Of a DNA stretch of 64,000 bases, positions 9,819 through 21,926 are shown one piece after another. The notes below the pieces were generated by a model, which worked only from the letters and a program-made list of their open reading frames with translations, was not told where the DNA came from and did no database searches. Both the position numbers and the translations under genes were made by a program. Origin of the DNA: Sambucus nigra (lineage: Eukaryota > Streptophyta > Magnoliopsida > Dipsacales > Adoxaceae); NCBI GenBank assembly GCA_949130495.1, contig OX422213.1, forward strand, positions 542,202,467 through 542,266,466, in the 5' to 3' direction. Position 1 is the first letter of the stretch. Every line of letters starts with the position of its first letter.

Positions 9819-12788
9819 TGTGATACCCCGCCTAATTACATATCAAGTGATCAGCCCTTCATCCAACTAAAATAGGAATCTCATCTGGTTCATTCTTAGC
9901 ATCACTGGCGAAAACATTTTTAAAATTTAACTAACCACCTAGTATTCAAAAAGTCTAGGCCAAATTTTATCATATTTTTATTACACAATAATAACAAGTG
10001 AAATAATCACAATAACCAAACCATCTATGCAGTAAAATAATCTGAACTAAACACTAGATAAATATCTAAAATAAAATGGTATCGAATAAACTATCGGTTC
10101 CCAATATAAAAATCCAACTAAACATCTAATGAAACAAACTGATTCCATCAATTCAAAGTCTGATAAACTGAATAAAATAAATAGCTTGAGGGGAGACATG
10201 TCCAAATGAAATAAATGAACTACATTCTACTCTAGGATTGAAATAACCAAAGTGACTAATTCCAAATCCTGCAAGCATTCACACGTGCTGCAGCTATGCA
10301 TAGCTTGAACAGATCGTCAAGCTTGGCATCCCTATGGATGGACACCCAAATGGTTTTGCAAATTTTTTTTGCAAGTACGGGTCAGAGCCCAAGTAAAACC
10401 ATTTGAAAATATTTTGCAAGCATTTAAATTGTAGTTTAAACAAACAGTTGTTCGATACAAATGTTAGGTTTCGTACTCTTTCTTGAGTTCTTCACCTCCC
10501 ATCTATAGTGTGAACCTAATGTTTTATACTAATCCCACCTAGTCAAGTTAACCAATCTAACTAGGTCTTAAGCATCTAGCTAACCATAAAACAGTCTAGC
10601 TCTCCCGTACCTCCCAAATCGTACGTTACCAATAAAATAATTATTAACATTTCTCTTATGTTATTATTCTTACCCTCATGTAAAGTTTTCAAACTTACTT
10701 TATCTTTATATATCCACTATCTATCGTTTCTACTATTTACACTTAAGTAGATTAAGCATTGTGTTAAATATACATTATTGAGTTTCGCTACAATCACATA
10801 TAAGTAGATTAACCATTATTTAGATATACATTTTCTATTGTCCGTACTATCACACATAAGTAAGATTGCATGCTCTACTATCAGCCCAAGTTCCTCTCAT
10901 ACCTAATCATGGACTATCGGTTTAGAATGTCCCCTCGAACCATCAATCAAAACATAGATTTTGGAGGCAAACATATCACTAAGTCTTTGGGACTGTGCAT
11001 ATGCCTAACGTACCCAAACGACTTGCCAAAATCACTATTTCTCTCACATATTTATCCACTATCAACACTATGCTCTCGGGCACAAATGCAGAGCTCATTT
11101 GAATTGTTAAGGTGGGATCACCCACTGCGCGGGACCTTCGTGATAGCAATTAGCGTAGGAATTTTAACATACACAAAAGCACATAATAGGGATACACACA
11201 ACCTGACCATATGCATATTCAGTATAGGCACACACACGAACTATATTAATAAATCCATATAGGTATTCATTCAACCTATAATTATAACCCATCTATGTAT
11301 CCTCTCACCTATAATAATCTCCCATGCGTAGCATTTGTCTCTCGAATAATCACCGTACAATTCATTCACATTTATACTTCTCAATTATATTTATTCGAGA
11401 ATTATTCTCTACCCGAAGGGCCCCTAGTTACCCCTTATATCAATCTAGTAGTTATTACACCCATACCCTACTGGTTATAGCCTTAGGTCATGGACCACTC
11501 TTCCTGAAGCCCAAATTCCAAATTCCTGATTTGTAACTCACTCCATTTACTATTGTCAGTTTAAAGTTCCAATCTTACTCCCATTCATATCTAATAAAGT
11601 CTTGAACATATAAATAATGACCTCCTATAAGTCTTTAATTAATTGTAGGATTATCCCCCAAGCTACTCATAATATAACCTAAGAGGAAAATACAATAAAA
11701 GAAAAAATGGGCCAATTATGGACAGCCGAATCGATTTTCCGAGGAGGCCGAATCGATGAGAAATGAAGCAGGTCTTTTCTTCTTCTAATTTTTTTTTTTT
11801 CTCCATTTTTACTCCCATGAACCTTCATGCAAACTTCCTAAATCTAAACCAAACAAAACCAAACTTCATATAGGATCATTCTAACAGTTCCTAATGAATT
11901 ATATAATTAAATCCTTAAAAAAATCAAATCATACAAGATTAATCTTCATAAATCATAAAAACCCTAGTTTCTCATGTTCTTCACATCTTTTAATCAAGAA
12001 ACCATATTTCTTTAATATAAATTATGAAAAACTCTAATTTCGTGTCACCAACATAAAGAAATACAACTACATGCAATCCTACTTCAATTCATAGTTTACA
12101 CCCACCCAAATTCATATTAAATCTTCCAAAATTATGTAAATTAAACCCTATTCTACATGTGTGTTATAACATGCTTAATATAAAATAAACATGAACAATT
12201 TCCTTTGGTTCGACATATCTGATTTCATGATTTGATGATGAATTGGTTTGTCTACCCTTTAATCCACTCTCCAATGATGTTTGTGGTGAAAGAATCACTT
12301 GAATCTCACAAGAACCCTTCCTTAAACTTCAAGAATGACCTCTCCTTCTTCTCTAATGTGCTCTCTTGGTTTTCTAAACTCTAAAATCTAGCCTCTTCCA
12401 TCTCTATGCTAATAAAGATGTTGGAAATTCGTAGGTATCTTTACCCTATATTACCAAATGACTAAAATGCCCTCATACGGTGCCGATTTGGCCTAAAATT
12501 TCCCTTAGAACCAAACTCTAGACTCGAGTATACTATTCTGACTATTTTGACCCTTTCGGAATCAATCGTTACCTATAAATCATCATTCGACTCACTTTAT
12601 ACAATCATCCTATTTCCGCCTCAAAGTACGACACGCATGAAAATAAAATAGACCGAATTAATTTAAACCCTAAACCACTAAATTAATTAATTTCTCCAAA
12701 TTAAATAGATCCTAAATCACCAGTTTAAATAAATTCTAAATCACCAATTTAATTAAATCATATTTCCTCTTAAATACGGGGTGTTACA
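9819..12788 (-). repeat. 3' LTR of Gypsy-2 (2970 bp)
   Basis: Bounded by TG at 9819 and ...GGGGTGTTACA at 12788, so the element-sense LTR starts TGTAACACCCCG as in many plant gypsy LTRs. It is AT-rich without significant ORFs. Several TAAGTAGATTAA(C/G)CATT motifs repeat near 10744, 10802 and 10858. No other complete copy lies in the window. Confidence 0.8.
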
Positions 12789-12810
12789 TACTTCCCCCCT
12801 TACAAAGGAA
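12789..12810 (-). promoter_or_regulatory. Polypurine tract of Gypsy-2
   Basis: TACTTCCCCCCTTAC on + reads GTAAGGGGGGAAGTA on the element strand, immediately before the LTR start TGTAACACCCCG. It is purine-rich and in the canonical position. Confidence 0.8.
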
Positions 12811-13884
12811 TTTCGTCATCGAAATTCGGATAACACTAATACTTCAAGGTTTCTACACTACCTTAATCATGTACTATGAAGATCACTATATAGACTTCTA
12901 TCTCCCCTAATGGAGGATGATATTAAAAAGAATTCAACAACCCAAGGTGCCCCTACACCCTATACTTGGGCATATTTACACAAAAACTACCCAGTTTCAC
13001 TAGCCTCAAATTATAACATCGCTATCATCCCTGATATATAACTACATAAATAACCAATAACTAAGGTACTAAATTCATGTCCTAATGTCCAAACATCTCC
13101 CTACTTCCAATGTTGCACTTAGTTTCATGCGTGGGATGTCTCACAAAGTGAAATCTGAATAAGAACCCCCCAATACACTACTACTTAACATTTCCAGTCA
13201 TCCAGATCCATTAGGCCCTCAGTCCATAAAATGTACCCCTAAATCCCCGTCTCTTAACATAAAATTATTTTCATCCACTCCCATGTTACAAAAAATAACA
13301 TACACCACAACGCTCTTACTATCACTAGTTTTATAATGCGAATAAATCACAAGCTATATCTCTTCGCTCGATAATATGCAAGTCTACCTTGAATCACATC
13401 AGTAAAAGCCCCTACTCGCTGGGATAAAAATATTAATACAAACATATTCTTATAAGTCTAATATGAAACACACTATAACATATATACACATATATATAGC
13501 TAGACCCTCTTTCCGGTGATACCTAGCAAAAATAAATCATACACTGGTACCCTGAACCCAAAGTCCTATCATTGCTCAAATCATCGCTAACCAATCGAAA
13601 CTTGAAAAATAGTCTACTCTATTCGCATAATTATTGAAAGCAGTAAACTAACACATAATTCAGCCATATTCTTAGTGCACACACCCTCTCTCTCATAGGC
13701 TATACCAAAGATCCCGGACCCCCACGTTAATTAATTATATATATATATACAGAATAAGGTTATTACGACCAACGTACCCACTAAATCCGAATCACTCGCA
13801 AATTCTAGTGATAATAATCTTATGTTATTATGCCCCCATGTCATTTAAAAATATACTCCATAACCATAGGATAATAAAGGCAAC
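12811..13884 (-). other. Gypsy-2 non-coding internal stretch
   Basis: AT-rich with no coding signal; this is where pol would be expected. A strong 5' splice-site match (GGAGGTAAGT on the minus strand, about 13887-13896) lies at its upstream end, just after the gag-like frame. It could mark an intron or simply be chance. Confidence 0.5.
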
Positions 13885-15115
13885 TTACCTCCAAGTGCTA
13901 GCCGCATTGCCTGATCGATGGGCTCCAGAACATAATCCCATGTTCGAACTTCCCCATGACTTGCTGCAATGGTTACACATCCAGAACCTCATCATGTGGT
14001 TTCCAATAGCTCATTTAGGGAACTCTCTCTTCCTATGTCTTGTCTCTCCACAAATGAAATATTTCCTAGGAAATCCTCCCTACCAGTGATCATGTCCTTG
14101 CTGGACTCCCCCGCAATTCCCTTGGCCCTAGAGACCCTGAGGAACAAAATGTCGTTGCTGATTTGAGGGCCTTGATAACCCTGCTTGAACCCAACACTCT
14201 CGGATCGATAACCCCTAGAACTAAACCTCCTGGCATGGTTCCCTTGCTAGAGATCCTTCTCCCACTGTTGTTGTGCCCCACGGGCATTGTTCCCATCTAA
14301 CTTTCCAGTCTGACTGCACCCACTTACATTATTCATATACTTCATATAAAATCATAGATCCTGGAAATGAAGTAGCGTTGCATTAACAACCTTCGCGTAT
14401 GTCTCCAACTTTGAATTACCCAACAAGTTCTATCGAATCATCCAAGTAAGTCCGTTCATGAACTTACGCATTATCTTCTCTTCAGTGTTTACTTCAACTT
14501 TTACAAAATTTTCTAACCGAGTAAACTCTTCCTGGTTCTGCCACAGTCCAATCTCCTTGAGACACATTGATAAACTGTCGCCCTATGTTTGTCTGAATAG
14601 CCGACGAAAAATACTTGCTATCAAATTACACCCAGAACTCCCCAATGCTCATCAGATCTCTCTCATATACGATGGTCACAAATTCCCACCACTATAAAGA
14701 TGAAACCACTATCTTGAATATCACCAAGAAATATTTTTTAAGTGTCACTGCACTCAGTCATACACAAGTGGCACTGCATATCCTTCTTCCATTGACTGGC
14801 CACTACTACATATGAATTACCCTAAAACTCTGGTGGGTGGCCTTTCTAAAATGCTTCTCTTACCCTCTTCCAATTGGACATCCCCAGGTAAGCCTAAACA
14901 TCGGGTACCACTAATGGCTATGGATGATTCTGTGGAAAATGTCATGCCATTACGGTCATCTACACATTAACTACCTGTGTCATAATATCGACCACCTGTG
15001 CGGTTGTCACCATTCCCTGTGGTGGCGGTGGTTATGGAACCACTAGCTCCTGATGAGCCTCCCTCATCTCATCTCTCGCTACTGCTCTAGACAAACATCC
15101 CCTCTTAAGAGGCAT
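13885..15115 (-). pseudogene. Gypsy-2 gag-like gene
   Basis: The minus-strand ATG at 15113-15115 opens MPLKRGCLSRAVARDEMR, a basic start like those of chromovirus-type gag. It is followed by EAF-KGHPPEF near 14850, matching the 'F.K..PP.F.G' gag entry block. Further pieces follow in shifting frames: RQFINVSQ..WTVAEPGRVYS, EEKIMRKFMNGLTW and NNARGAQQQW. These fit a retrotransposon gag (capsid-like) domain followed by a polar tail. I see no intact CCHC knuckle. Stops and shifts are frequent. The family level (Ty3/gypsy) is fairly sure, the lineage is not. Confidence 0.6.
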
Positions 15116-15293
15116 CTGAAATGAGATTTGAAATATGTATAAGTTCACCATTAAGTACATTATAATCGGCAGAAGATCGTAAATAGGCATACACAATGAG
15201 GAATACAACAATCCTATAATAGGGATCTATATCAAAGAATGCTAAGCTAAAATGTGAAAAGCTGCACAGATCCAATGGACACTAGAACCTGAT

Positions 15294-15305
15294 GCTCTGA
15301 TACCA
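15294..15305 (-). promoter_or_regulatory. Primer binding site of Gypsy-2 (initiator-Met tRNA type)
   Basis: GCTCTGATACCA on + reads TGGTATCAGAGC on the element strand, two bases inside the 5' LTR. This is the classic initiator tRNA-Met 3'-end complement used by plant LTR elements, and it fixes the minus orientation. Confidence 0.9.
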
Positions 15306-15307
15306 TC

Positions 15308-15655
15308 TGTGAGACCCCGCCTAATTAAATACTGGGTGATCAGTCCTTCATCCAATTAAAACAGAAATCTCATCTGGTTCATTCTTAGCATCACTGTTGA
15401 AAACATTTTTAAAATTTATCTAACCACCTAGTATTCAAAATAGTCGGTACCAAATTTTATCATTTTATTAAACAAAAAAAACAAGTGAAATTATCACAAC
15501 AACCAAACCATCCATGTAGTAAAATAATCTGAACTAAACCCTAGATAAATAAATGAAATAAAATGGTACTGAATAAACTATCAGCTCTCAATATAAAATT
15601 CCAACTAAACGTCTAATGAAATGAAACTGAGTCCACCAATAAAAAGTTCGATAAA
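15308..15655 (-). repeat. Truncated 5' LTR of Gypsy-2
   Basis: It aligns with 9819-10165, sharing for example CATCTGGTTCATTCTTAGCA and AACCACCTAGTATTCAAAA. Similarity stops near 15655 (after TTCGATAAATGAA), where Gypsy-3 coding sequence begins. About 2.6 kb of the LTR is missing, so a deletion or a later rearrangement joined the two elements. Confidence 0.8.
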
Positions 15656-16912
15656 TGAAACTACGGTGTAACCTTTTTTCAACTTGAGTATGGGAGCTTC
15701 CTGAATGGATCTTATCATCCCATATATCAGAGAGGGGGAATTTCTAGGTCCTAAAGCTGAAAGAAATAAGTCGGCGTATAAAGATGATAAGTTCTCCCTT
15801 GCAGGAGACATCGTATCTAAAAAAAAGGGTTCCTGCTTCCTCCACTCAGATGTGTCCATCCATCTGAGGTAGAGTATATTTTAAAGGACGTTCATGCAGG
15901 ATACTGCTCCAGGCATATTGGAGGAAGGTCATTAGCTAAGAGGATTATCACTTAGGGTTACTGGTTACCGACGTTGTCCAAAGATATAACTGCATATGTT
16001 AATAAGTGTGATAAGTGCTAGAGATTTTCCACCATCCCCCATCAACCTCTTACCTTTATTACTTCTCTATGTCCATTTTTCAGTCTGGGGGATTGATTTG
16101 GTTGAGCCATTTGCAAGAGCTATGAATAATTATTGTTATTTGATTGTGGCGATTGACTATTTTTCGAAGTGGGTAGAGGCCGAGACGATGATTACAATCA
16201 TAGAGAATAAAACTTTTCAATTTATTTAAAAAACATAATCTCTAGATACGGCTTACCTATTACCCTGGTTTATGATAACGAAACGCATTTCAAGAACATC
16301 TCGTTGGAGAAATATTGTGAACGAGTCTTTATTAAGCAGTTATTCTCCACTCATGGTCGACCCCAGACCAATGGGAAGATAAAAGTAACAAATAAGAACA
16401 ATTCTTTATGGAATCAAGAAGAAACTGGAGGATATCAAAGGAACATGGATCGAAGAGGTGTATTTGTCCTATGGGCTTAGAGGAGGATAGAGATGACTCC
16501 AATTGGGAAACTCCATTTATCTTGGCTTATAACTCAGAGGTGGTGATGCCGACAGAGGTAGTTCTCCTAACCCATAGAGTTCAAATGTAAACCCATAGAA
16601 GAATCTGGAAGAGAGGAGATTAGACTTGTATCTTGTGGAGGAACGAAGAGATGATGTTGAGGTTAGGAAAACTACCTATCAGCAAAGCACAACTATGTTC
16701 TACAATAAAAGGGAATAAGCCCAGCCACTAGAAGTAGGAGACCTAGTGCTGAAGAAAACATGGCAGAAGCCCAACAAGCTTCATTCAAATTGGCACTATC
16801 CATATAGAGTGGTGGGGAGGTAGTTCCATGGATGTATCGATTGGAAAATTGGGAAGGGGAGTCGTTCGCTTACCCATGGAATGCCGACCACCTCAAAAAA
16901 TATTACCGGTAA
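15656..16912 (+). pseudogene. Gypsy-3 integrase remnant (Tat-type)
   Basis: It starts in the integrase N-terminal region (SWMDLIISYISEGEFLG near 15690), then VLKDVHAGYCSRHIGGRSLA and YVNKCDKC. The catalytic core follows: WGIDLVEPFARAMNN, then LIVAIDYFSKWVEAETM at 16085-16180. Next are DNETHFKN (second catalytic Asp region), RPQTNGKIKVTNK (Glu position replaced) and the C-terminal YPWNADHLKKYYR with its stop at 16910-16912. Frames change several times. The upstream pol is missing, cut at the Gypsy-2 junction. It is a different copy from Gypsy-1, whose integrase is complete in itself. Confidence 0.85.
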
Positions 16913-17365
16913 TATTCCAAAGAATTGGTTTTGATAAAAAAATTTGAAAAAGAGAAAAATATTTTTGGTTTTGAAAAATTTCGAGAAAAACACAAAAAGA
17001 TTTTGTTTTTATTTTAGTCAAAATATTTTGAAAAAGCCAAAAAGATTTTATGTTTTGTTTTTTGTGTCATGAGTTAACATGTTTGATGTGGCATATTTGT
17101 GTGCTTGGATCCCCTTCCTTCATTATCCATGTGGCTAGGACATTTGGTCATTTTTATCGATGCTTAGATTGATCTTAACCATTGTATTATGGGGTTGTTT
17201 CGAAGTTGATATGCATTTTGATTCGACTTTGTATATATGCCATCTTTGCACACATGCACGAGTTTATATGGACGTTTGACTACTCTAGCATACTTGAGTT
17301 TGGTGGGACGTTCTTGGCTCAATCTCGTCGTATACGCACAAGTAGACTTAAGGAGGAAGTGTTCA
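16913..17365 (+). other. Gypsy-3 post-integrase non-coding tail
   Basis: AT-rich, with repeated TTTTGAAAAA / AAAAAGATTTT(A/G)T words between 16920 and 17065. No gene recognised. Confidence 0.5.
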
Positions 17366-18856
17366 TGTAATAACCATTTACCGTGAGGATTAAATTGAAA
17401 ATATGATGAGTGTTCATGGGAAAGGGTTACGAGAGTGTAAAATTGACTCGTCGTGAAATTCACCGTTTAAAAGTGCCCAAACAATTAAATGGCAAAACAA
17501 ATAATCATATGTCAAAAATGGAAAAAATTAGTTTAAGTTCATTCAAAAGAAAATATGGTATATTTGAGGGAGTTTGGATGGATTAAAAATTTAAATGGGT
17601 TAGCACAACATATCCTAGAGTTGAAAATTTGTGTCATGACGCTATTGTTTATAGAATCGTCAATATTCCGGATTTGTGTGCATGATGTTTGTTTAGTTCA
17701 TAGAGCTCATACTTTAATTGTAACATATGGCTATGATAATGTTTGATGATAGATTGCTATCAATTAGAGCTTCTTGATCGTTTTGATGTATTGGAATTGT
17801 GATTCATTTGTTGTAGTTAACGCTCATACATTCCATGTTTCATGTTTGAGCACATCGGTACTATGTTAGCATGTTACCCGTATTTGTTTATTGGGAGTTT
17901 TCTTAGTCTAGCTATTATTTTAGCACTGTTTCACAGTTTTGAGCCCCTTTTGGTTAGTTTTTTAACATTTTTTTTCAGTGGGCAACTCTATTTAACATTT
18001 TGGGGAGACTGTGAAATTTTGATCTGCTCGTTTGAGCGAGATCCATTATTGCGAGAAGCTGTTGTCCTAATGGCATAGCTTATCTTTCGAGCGACGTCTC
18101 ATTTTTTTCAAATGACGTCCCTGACTCGTTCGAGTGATGTCTGGATTTTGCAACCTCTACTGTTTCAGTACTCTGGTGCATATTGCTTACTTTTTGATAT
18201 TGGGTTGTTTTTGGACATATTGTTTATGCACTGTACTTTGATTGATTTGATTTTTTTTCTGCATTAATTAGTTTAACTATACCGTCTTGGATTTGATATA
18301 TTCTTTGTGTGATATTTCTTTTGGATGATTACACATTTGACATTGATTTATAATATTTAGTTGGTTGTTTTATGTTTATCTAGCTATTATGCATACTGAT
18401 TTAATCAACTTGGTATTATTTTATGCTAGATTTGTTTATGTTTTTACCGGATTGCCTATTCGAGAAAAAAGGGGGTGAGATGTGTCTGATGTAGGGGAGT
18501 TTTGTGAGTTTCATATTTGTATTCAAAGTTGTATCTTGATTACAAATTTACTCACATATCAAATTATTCTAATTTGAGTTTTCATATTGATTTATATCAT
18601 TTGTTCCTCTATACTTCACTGGATATTTGTCTATTTCATTTGTCGAAGTATTCGAGATTTCAAGTCTACTTCACATTCAGACATTCAGAGTTAGTTTCAT
18701 GCTTGTCGGTCCATTGTTTATAAGTCTTATCCTATACGAATGATGTAATTTAATTTTTGGGTTTTATGGGATGGGGTTCAGGTGTCATACGACTCGACAG
18801 CTCGGCTTAGACATTTCACTGTTGGTTTTCTCTCGAAATAGTCGAATAGGGAGATT
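17366..18856 (+). repeat. LTR-like sequence, candidate 1
   Basis: TGTAATAACCATTTACCG at 17366 follows a purine-rich AAGGAGGAAGTGTTCA, which resembles a polypurine tract plus a gypsy LTR start. The rest is AT-rich without genes. It contains a GTTCGAGYGA-type motif cluster near 18030-18145. No second copy lies in the window, so the ends are unproven. Confidence 0.3.
18005..18145 (+). repeat. TTCGAGCGACGTC-type motif cluster 1
   Basis: Imperfect copies include CGTTTGAGCGAGATC, CTTTCGAGCGACGTCTC and CGTTCGAGTGATGTCTG. Similar clusters sit at 19255-19335 and 21365-21485. Confidence 0.5.
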
Positions 18857-19948
18857 TGTAAGGACCAAATTTCCAAATTGAGTCCAAGTATAGTTTTGAA
18901 TTATTCTCGAAACAAAACATGTTTGTGTCATAGGTAGATTTTTATTGTTACGATCAAATCAGAGACTATTACATGTCTAAGATTAATTGAAGATGTTGAG
19001 GCAAAGATAAAAGGAATTAATTATGACGAAGTTTAATTGGTGAAAATTTCTTGTCTTTAAAGTTTAATTGCATTCCGATATCACTCAGGTATGAATGCAT
19101 AATGTTAATGAAACTCGAAATTTTATTTTATAAAAATAAGGATGTTATTTTTTAAAAGAAAATGTTTTTAATGTGTTTTACTTATTTACACTTCATTTAG
19201 AACTGATAAGGTTAGATTAGAGATTTAGTTGGTTTGGACTCCAATCAGGGCACTGTCCTTCAAACGACATATGATGTCGTTCAAATGAGAGTTGTTGTCG
19301 TTAGAACGATGCAGTATCTCGCTCGAACGACATGCGCCACCGCCTTAAAATAATTATAAATAAGCATGTCTCAGTTTTCTTGAAGGGTGTGCAGTACGAA
19401 AAATAGTTTACCATACATAGAGTTTTCTGCACAAAGTTTTCTAAGTGTTTTCACCATAAACCATCCTTAGAATTTTACAAAGATTTGATTTATAATTACC
19501 ATGTGTTTATGTGATCTTTGTTGAACCAAGTTGGGTTTGTTCAACACTAGAACATTGATGGTTCTGCGGTGGAGAAGCGAATAAAGTTACTTTCCGTTTA
19601 ACATTGTAGATGACACAAGGCTGTATGGGTGGATACTGAGGAATTCATGCAGGCGACTGTTGTGGAAGAGGAAGGTTACTTTACGCGTGGGTACTGTGAA
19701 GATTGGTAGAAGATCATAGGAGAGTCAACTATCATGGGTGAATCAAGTCATTATATAAGACTACCATCTGACTTTCTAAAACCATTGTCATAGTGATTGT
19801 CTGTCTTGAGTTGTCCGAGTTTTTTCCAGATTTGGTTTTTCCTCGTACATCGGCATTGTGAGTATTTCTTTACTTTATTTTACATGCTTTAATCACTAGT
19901 TTCATGCTTAGGGTTAAGCAAGATAAAATTTGGTTAAGTTAACTTGTG
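18857..19948 (+). repeat. LTR-like sequence, candidate 2, with TATA box
   Basis: TGTAAGGACCAAATTTCC at 18857 follows GAATAGGGAGATT (purine-rich). A cluster of CGTTC(A/G)AA-type motifs lies at 19255-19335, then a TATA box (TATAAATAAG, 19355-19364) and an untranslated-leader-like stretch to about 19900. The layout is that of U3-R-U5. It may be the 3' LTR of Gypsy-3 or a solo LTR. The right boundary is not visible. Confidence 0.4.
19255..19335 (+). repeat. TTCGAACGACATC-type motif cluster 2, just upstream of a TATA box
   Basis: CTTCAAACGACATATG, GTCGTTCAAATGAG, GTCGTTAGAACGATG and CGCTCGAACGACATG follow each other 20-60 bp upstream of the TATA box at 19355. Confidence 0.6.
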
Positions 19949-20604
19949 TCACAATTTGGTGTGGTTTGATAAAAATTGAAAAGTTTTTTTCAAAAGGGCA
20001 AATTTTCTTATATTCATCCTTAAAATTTTGCACAAGAAAAAGTTTTTATTCAAAGTTATATATTTTGGGGACCTACAATCACTAAAAAAACTAGTCGAGT
20101 CTTTTAAATCATTTTTTAACTTTAAAATTTTAGACTCCAACAAACAATTAGACTCTTCCAATTTTAGGGACTCCTTGTTCATATGTTCATTCATTCGTAG
20201 AAGGTTATCTCTCTCTCCCTCAATAAGCGCACACTTTTTCGTAAGAGTCTTCCCACGTGCCTTATAATCAACAATCAAAACTATATCCTCTTTGTCATAA
20301 ACACACACCCTAGAATTTTAAAAGTCCTCTGATTCTTTTTCTAAACATAGGACTTTATCATCACTCTCATTTTCAGACAATTCTAAATTTCTAAGTCACA
20401 GTCCTTGCCCATAAATATTTTAAGAAATAAATCTCTTTGATCTTGAGCAGTTTGCAAATGTTCCAAAATGGTTTTAAAATGTGAATTCTCTTGTTCAATA
20501 ATTTCAATTCTTTTAGAAAACTTCAAGTTCAAATGATTTAAGTCGTCAAAACTATGATTTGTGCCATCAAAGATGGGCATCAGATTATATAAGTTCTCCA
20601 TCAA
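19949..20604 (-). pseudogene. Copia-1 gag start fused to coiled-coil region (SIRE-like)
   Basis: On the minus strand the frame begins MENLYNLMPIFDGTNHS at 20601, a typical Ty1/copia gag start. Within about 20 codons it passes into a coiled coil (FSKRIEIIEQENSHFKTILEH, then QTAQDQRDLFL), stopping near 20383. A second frame (20308-19949) continues the Lys/Glu/Leu-rich pattern (ECALIEGERDNLL-like, then NEHMNKESLKLEESN). In SIRE-type elements such a coiled coil lies well downstream of the gag domain, so the capsid part seems deleted. No pol is present. The element is cut at its left end near 19900. Confidence 0.55.
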
Positions 20605-20697
20605 AAAAATGCAAAATCTTCAAAATCAGATTTGAAAAAACATAGTATCACGAAAATTTTGCGAAAAATAGGATCACTCAATAAATTAGAGAAACTA

Positions 20698-20748
20698 GTT
20701 CTGATACCAATTTGAGAAGGTAAGATCACTTAAAAATCTCTGATACCA
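20698..20748 (-). promoter_or_regulatory. Tandem primer-binding-site-like motifs of Copia-1
   Basis: TGGTATCAGAGA (20737-20748) and TGGTATCAGAAC (about 20698-20709) occur on the minus strand about 39 bp apart, each followed downstream by a TCTCAAA-type spacer. The copy nearer the LTR is the likely primer site for initiator tRNA-Met; the other looks like a small tandem duplication. Confidence 0.7.
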
Positions 20749-20757
20749 ATTTGAGAA

Positions 20758-21900
20758 TGATATGTGATATCGATTTCAACCAATTCGCAAATTCTAATTC
20801 GAAGAGTATTTAATTAGATGTCAATTCTGAAATAAAATTAATTAAGCCCTAACATATGGATGTAGGTGGGTAAAATTAAGTCATCACGAAATTAACAACT
20901 AACACAGAGATTTTAGGAAAAAAATACCAAAGGGAAAACCTATTTATTTCATTTGTAAAAGTAAATGGCAACTTACATACACAATGAAATCTTCAATGAA
21001 TATCCGCAGACATTCACATTGACACGCAACCTATAGTCAGCAATTGATCAACCACAACAACTCCCAAGAACATGCACCTTTGAATCAACTAAGAACACCC
21101 ATAAGTACTCCTAATGACACACAGTGTCAGTCGTAGATTTGCCATCTCTACAAAAGAAACTACTACAAGATCGTATCTTCGGTTCCAAAATTATTCACTA
21201 AATTATTGGGATTTTTGTGAATTCAAAAATGAAGTTTAAATACTAAATAAAGAAGACAAAATAATTTTGAAGTTTGCAATTTCGTAGAATGTAAAACGCC
21301 AGGTCTACTTAAGGAAAAAATGGCTCGTTTAATTAGGTATATATAACAAAATTAAGTCGGCGGGTTCGCTCGAACGAAATAGGATGTCTCTCGAATGAAA
21401 AAAGTTATCTCTCGAACGAGGACATCGCGCGACATTGCATTATCACTTGAAAGACACTGTCTTATCGCTCGAACGACCTCAACGTAAAAAAAACATTTAA
21501 TAAAACTCAGCGTCAACACTTAGAAAAAAATTATTGGTGTTTAAAAATGGTTTAAAAAAATTATCCCACCACTTTAAATAAACCGTTGAGGGACTTAAAC
21601 ACAACCTTACCAAATTCTATCTCGCAGAGGCTTTTCTATTAAATAATATTGATATTCAAATATGTCTTAATGCATAATTGAACTTGAACTTTTCTTCGAC
21701 GGTTGTAGCGGTATACGACATACTCTATTTGTAAATAGGACTATGTAATATATGTCCATACAGTTTTTCTTTTCTCCATTTTCTGTACCTTTGAATGAAC
21801 TTGATTCCTTGATAGTTTTCTACTTCTTGTATTTCTCTATTTATACGGATTTGCTACATAATCTCATAAATTGGTAACTTTCCAGTGTGTTGTTAGGAAG
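20758..21900 (-). repeat. 5' LTR of Copia-1 (right end approximate)
   Basis: It begins TGATATGTGATATCG about nine bases from the PBS. It contains a minus-strand TATA-like TATATATACC near 21336-21350 and, just upstream of that, a TTCGAGCGA motif cluster. The far end is not defined, because no second LTR is present and Gypsy-4 gene b begins at 21927. Confidence 0.5.
21365..21485 (-). repeat. TTCGAACGA-type motif cluster 3, reversed
   Basis: CGCTCGAACGAAAT, CTCTCGAATGAAA, CTCTCGAACGAGG and CGCTCGAACGACC on + lie just upstream (in minus sense) of the Copia-1 TATA-like motif. This mirrors cluster 2, which precedes a + strand TATA box. Confidence 0.6.
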
Positions 21901-21926
21901 AAGGTCGTATTTTTATTGAATCTAAT

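Larger units (their letters stand above)
9819..15655 (-). mobile_element. Gypsy-2: gag-only Ty3/gypsy-like element with ~3 kb LTR
   Basis: The start TGTGATACCCCGCCTAATTA at 9819 recurs as TGTGAGACCCCGCCTAATTA at 15308. The two copies align for about 350 bp with scattered differences. On the minus strand the order is: truncated 5' LTR (15655-15308), Met-type PBS, a gag frame starting at 15115, a non-coding stretch, a polypurine tract and a complete 3' LTR (12788-9819). No protease, RT or integrase is present. The architecture fits 'TR-GAG' derivatives (LTRs plus gag only), though simple deletion of pol is equally possible. The left flank is TTGAA; the right end is lost where the 5' LTR meets Gypsy-3 sequence near 15655. 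Confidence 0.8.

Noticed and set aside
17164..18078. ORFs of 60-99 codons near 17.2-18.1 kb
   Set aside because: AT-rich LTR-like sequence with frames on both strands and no recognisable motifs.
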